Positions 61,117 through 64,000 of a stretch of DNA of 64,000 bases are shown one piece after another; position 1 is the stretch's first letter; every line of letters starts with the position of its first letter. The stretch spans positions 310,001-374,000 of the forward strand of contig NZ_JACEZU010000007.1 of assembly GCF_014042355.1 (NCBI RefSeq), in the 5' to 3' direction. Below the pieces are notes generated by a model. That model ran no database searches. It was not told where the DNA came from and saw only the letters and a list, made by a program, of their open reading frames with translations. Source of the DNA: Rugamonas apoptosis. Its GTDB lineage: Bacteria; Pseudomonadota; Gammaproteobacteria; Burkholderiales; Burkholderiaceae_D. The translations under genes and the position numbers were made by a program.

Positions 61117-62418
61117 TCAATACACTTCCGGGTTGGGGTCGGTGCGTTCCATCTCCAGCGACGCGGCCAGCAGCGCCAGCCGCGCCACCACGCCATACAC
61201 GTAGAAGCGGTTGGGCGCGGCCGTGCCGGGCTTGGCCTTCAAGTCGGGCACGGCGTGCTGCTGGGCAAACGCCAGCGGCACGTAGTGGGAGCCGGGCGCG
61301 TTCAGGTTCTGGTCCACGCCCTTGTCGCCATGCACGCGGTAGAAACCGCCCACCACGTAGCGGTCTATCATGTAGACCACCGGTTCGGCCACGGCGTCCT
61401 TGATGCTCTCGAAGGTGGGCACGCCTTCCTGGATGATGATGTCGGTGACGGCCTTGCCGTCCTTGACCACCGACAGGCGCTCGCGCTGCTGGGGCGTGAG
61501 CTGCTTGATCTCGGCCGAATCCTTGATGGTCAGGATACCGGCGCCATAGGTGCCCGCGTCCGGCTTGATGATCACGAAGGGCTTCTGCTCCTTCATGCCG
61601 TATTCCTTGTACTTCTTCTTGATCTTGGCCAGCAGGGTGTCGATGTTGGCGATCAGGCAATCCTCGCCCTCGCCCGTCTGGAAGTTCACCTGGCCGCACC
61701 TGGCGTGGAAGGGATTGAGCATCCACGGATCGACGCCGATCAGCTTGCCGAATTTCTTGGCCACTTCGTCGTAGGCGTCGAAGTGATTGCTCTTGCGGCG
61801 CAGGGCCCAGCCCGCGTGCAGCGGTGGCAGCAGGCTTTGCTCGTGGATATTCTGCAAAATGTCCGGTATGCCGGCCGACAGGTCGTTATTGAGCAGGATG
61901 GTGCACGGGTCGAAATCCTTCAGGCCCAGGCGGCGGCCGTTGGGCGAGCGCACCAGCGGTTCCACCACCAGCATATTGCCGTCGGGCAGAGCCAGCGGCG
62001 TGGGCTGGGTGATTTCCGGCGACAGCGACCCCAGGCGCACATGCAAGCCGGTCTGGCGGAAGATCTGCATCAGGCGCGCCACGTTCTGCCAGTAATGGGG
62101 GCTGCGCGCCGTTACTTCGGGGATCAGCAGCAGGTTGCGGGCGTCCGGGCAATACTTGTCGATGGCGGCCATGGCGGCCTGCACGGACAGGGGCAGCATC
62201 TCGGTGGCCAGATGGTTGAAGCCACCGGGGAACAGGTTGGTGTCGACGGGCGCCAGTTTGTAGCCGGCATTGCGCAAGTCGACGGAGCAATAGAACGGCG
62301 GCGTATGTTCCTGCCACTCGAGACGGAACCAGCGCTCGATGGCCGGCGTGGCGGCCAGGATTTTTTCTTCTAAATCTAGCAGCGGTCCGGTCAGGGCCGT
62401 AACGAGATGGGGAACCAT
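61117..62418 (-). CDS. gshA: Glutamate--cysteine ligase (proteobacterial ATP-grasp-like type)
   Basis: GshA makes gamma-glutamylcysteine, the first step of glutathione synthesis. The 433-residue protein belongs to the type found in Beta- and some Gammaproteobacteria, unlike E. coli GshA. Conserved-looking segments are NAGYKLAPVDTNLFPGGFNHL, PEVTARSPHYWQN, ILLNNDLSAGIPDIL and VIIKPDAGTYGAGI. ATG 62418 (MVPHLV) has AAGGAAG just upstream; the longer frame is a shadow. It is followed by gshB. Confidence 0.93.
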   Translation of the reverse strand: MVPHLVTALTGPLLDLEEKILAATPAIERWFRLEWQEHTPPFYCSVDLRNAGYKLAPVDTNLFPGGFNHLATEMLPLSVQAAMAAIDKYCPDARNLLLIPEVTARSPHYWQNVARLMQIFRQTGLHVRLGSLSPEITQPTPLALPDGNMLVVEPLVRSPNGRRLGLKDFDPCTILLNNDLSAGIPDILQNIHEQSLLPPLHAGWALRRKSNHFDAYDEVAKKFGKLIGVDPWMLNPFHARCGQVNFQTGEGEDCLIANIDTLLAKIKKKYKEYGMKEQKPFVIIKPDAGTYGAGILTIKDSAEIKQLTPQQRERLSVVKDGKAVTDIIIQEGVPTFESIKDAVAEPVVYMIDRYVVGGFYRVHGDKGVDQNLNAPGSHYVPLAFAQQHAVPDLKAKPGTAAPNRFYVYGVVARLALLAASLEMERTDPNPEVY

Positions 62419-62533
62419 GATCACTTCCTTAATTGATGCGGGAGGACGGCCCTCCAGACATGCTGAACCGCCTATATTACCGTGCAACTATACCAAATCG
62501 GGGCAATATTGCTTTTTTAAACCCCCAATAACG

Positions 62534-62560
62534 AAAAAAGGCGCCTCTTGCGGAGGCGCC
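62534..62560 (-). terminator. Rho-independent terminator of amtB
   Basis: On the minus strand GGCGCCTC and GAGGCGCC, perfect 8-bp arms with a 5-base loop, are followed by six T. It starts 43 bp after the amtB stop and separates it from gshA. Confidence 0.9.
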
Positions 62561-62603
62561 CTGGTGTGGCCCGCCAGTGGCGGGACGGATGCGATGTAGC
62601 GTA

Positions 62604-64000
62604 TCAGTTGTGGTAAGCCGATTCGCCGTGGCTGGTGATGTCCAGACCTTCGCGTTCCTCTTCTTCCGGCACGCGCAGACCGATGACGATGTCAACCAGC
62701 TTGTAGGCCACCACCGATACCACGGCCGACCACACGATGGTGGTGCCGACGGCAGTAGCCTGGGTGGTCACCTGGCCGACGATGGAATAAGCATCGGTCG
62801 ACATCTTGTTGGTGACGTAGTCGAAGATGCCCTGGCCGCCCAGCGATGGCGAAGCGAACACGCCGGTCAGCAGGGCGCCCATGATACCGCCCACGCCGTG
62901 CACGCCGAACACGTCCAGCGAGTCGTCGGCGCCGATCAGGCGCTTCAGGCCGTTCACGCCCCACAGGCAGACCACGCCGGCCAGCAGGCCGATGATCAGC
63001 GCGCCCATCGGACCGACATAGCCGCAGGCTGGGGTGATAGCCACCAGCCCGGCCACGGCGCCGGACGCGGCGCCCAGCATGGAAGGCTTGCCCTTCATGA
63101 TCCACTCGCCGAACAGCCAGGACATGGCGGCGGCGGCCGTGGCCAGCAGGGTGTTGATGAAGGCCAGCGCGGCCACGTCACCCGATTCCAGCGCGGAACC
63201 GGCATTGAAACCGAACCAACCCACCCACAGCAGCGAAGCGCCGATCATGGTCATGGTCAACGAGTGCGGCGCCATCGATTCGCGGCCATAACCGACGCGC
63301 TTGCCGATCATGATGGCACCCACCAGGCCAGCGACAGCGGCGTTGATGTGCACCACGGTACCGCCGGCGAAGTCCAGCGCGCCTTTTTGCCACAGCCAGC
63401 CAGCTTTGGCCGTTTCGGTGGCCAGGGTAGCGGCATCCTTGATCGCGTCCGGACCAGTCCAGAACCAGACCATGTGAGCGATCGGCAGGTAGGAGAACAT
63501 GAACCACAGCACCACGAAAGCCAGCACGGCGGTGAACTTGGCGCGCTCGGCGAAGGCGCCGATGATCAGGCCGCAGGTGATGGCGGCGAACGTGCCCTGG
63601 AAGGCGACGTACACGAATTCGTTCAGCACCACACCTTTGCTGAAGGTGGCGGCCGTCGAGAAGGTGGCTTTGACGGGATCCCAGATGCCGTTCAGGAACA
63701 GGCGGTCGAACTTGCCGTAGAACGCGTTACCTTCCGTGAAGGCCAGCGAGTAGCCGAAGATGCACCACAGCACAATGATCAGCGAGAAGATGGTGAACAC
63801 TTGCAGCAGGATGGACAGCATGTTCTTGGTGCGGACCAGGCCGCCGTAGAACAGGGCCAGGCCCGGGATGCTCATCATGATCACCAGCAAGGTGGAGGTC
63901 ATCATCCAGGCCGTGTCGCCCTTGTTGGGGGTCGGCGCTGGTGCTGCCGCTGGTGCTGCCGCGTCGGCGGCGGGGGCGGCAGCCGGGGCCGCGGCCGACG
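62604..64000 (-). CDS. amtB: Ammonium transporter AmtB, N-terminus cut by window edge
   Basis: The channel moves ammonium/ammonia across the inner membrane. Visible are about eleven helices and motifs: SIPGLALFYGGLVRTKN, FVYVAFQGTFAAITCGLIIGAFAER, GGTVVHINAAVAGLVGA, GASLLWVGWFGFNAGSA and FGVHGVGGIMGALLTGVF. The frame stays open from ATG 63905 to the edge through an Ala/Pro-rich segment (about 30 residues, ending PAPTPNKGDTAW). The protein thus very likely continues into a signal peptide beyond the window; a start at 63905 is less likely. glnK would be expected upstream. Confidence 0.93.
   Translation of the reverse strand, partial: SAAAPAAAPAADAAAPAAAPAPTPNKGDTAWMMTSTLLVIMMSIPGLALFYGGLVRTKNMLSILLQVFTIFSLIIVLWCIFGYSLAFTEGNAFYGKFDRLFLNGIWDPVKATFSTAATFSKGVVLNEFVYVAFQGTFAAITCGLIIGAFAERAKFTAVLAFVVLWFMFSYLPIAHMVWFWTGPDAIKDAATLATETAKAGWLWQKGALDFAGGTVVHINAAVAGLVGAIMIGKRVGYGRESMAPHSLTMTMIGASLLWVGWFGFNAGSALESGDVAALAFINTLLATAAAAMSWLFGEWIMKGKPSMLGAASGAVAGLVAITPACGYVGPMGALIIGLLAGVVCLWGVNGLKRLIGADDSLDVFGVHGVGGIMGALLTGVFASPSLGGQGIFDYVTNKMSTDAYSIVGQVTTQATAVGTTIVWSAVVSVVAYKLVDIVIGLRVPEEEEREGLDITSHGESAYHN

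Overview
The window looks like chromosomal DNA of a GC-rich betaproteobacterium, most likely family Oxalobacteraceae (Massilia, Janthinobacterium or Duganella type). This is inferred from gene content and order: dprA-smg-topB beside def-fmt, mreBCD-mrdA-rodA-rlpA, gatCAB, metX-metW, an incomplete PTS next to gshA-gshB and amtB, DUF3567 and DUF4390 genes, and a GshA of the betaproteobacterial type. I could not run any database search. Coding density is high. I see no rRNA, tRNA, CRISPR array, insertion sequence or prophage.

Layout. 1-1086: the end of an outer-membrane beta-barrel gene followed by a HiPIP, apparently the tail of an electron-transfer operon. 1287-4378: a BKACE enzyme with a NeuD-like acyltransferase, convergent with a glycosyltransferase. 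4489-12045: topB, smg, dprA and a LysM protein on the minus strand, divergent from def-fmt. 12086-22160: an accessory-looking stretch with a LysR regulator, a brnT-brnA toxin-antitoxin pair, an isochorismatase-like hydrolase, metH, a DUF2026-like protein, an SPW membrane protein, an EAL-HDOD protein, a class II amidotransferase and DUF3567. 22277-27784: an rsmB-DUF4390-ntrY-ntrX-degenerate GTPase operon. 28075-34308: argS, SPOR protein, dsbA, SDR, birA, coaX, SPOR protein. 34328-41483: mreB, mreC, mreD, mrdA, rodA and rlpA, the cell-elongation cluster. 41787-45189: gatCAB. 45431-50732: a hypothetical secreted or anchored protein, a fadH-SnoaL-padR operon, an alpha/beta hydrolase and a DUF4279-like protein. 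50841-57355: pyrE, divergent xthA, and the metX-metW-ampG-M48 protease-pseudouridine synthase run. 57466-64000: amtB (cut by the edge), gshA, gshB, PTS EIIA, HPr and PTS enzyme I.

How it works together. Most genes are housekeeping: translation quality (def, fmt, argS, gatCAB, rsmB), cell shape (mre/mrd/rod/rlpA, ampG, SPOR proteins), methionine and one-carbon metabolism (metH, metX, metW), glutathione synthesis, and nitrogen/carbon regulation (ntrYX, incomplete PTS, amtB).

I did not find an unambiguous new multi-gene system. The most interesting items are: the barrel-HiPIP pair at the left edge; a perfect 13-bp palindrome with an extra half-site between the isochorismatase-like gene and metH; two near-identical 14-bp palindromes exactly 40 bp apart upstream of fadH; a COG0523-like protein without a P-loop, coupled to ntrX; a strong hairpin between mreB and mreC; and REP-like hairpins.
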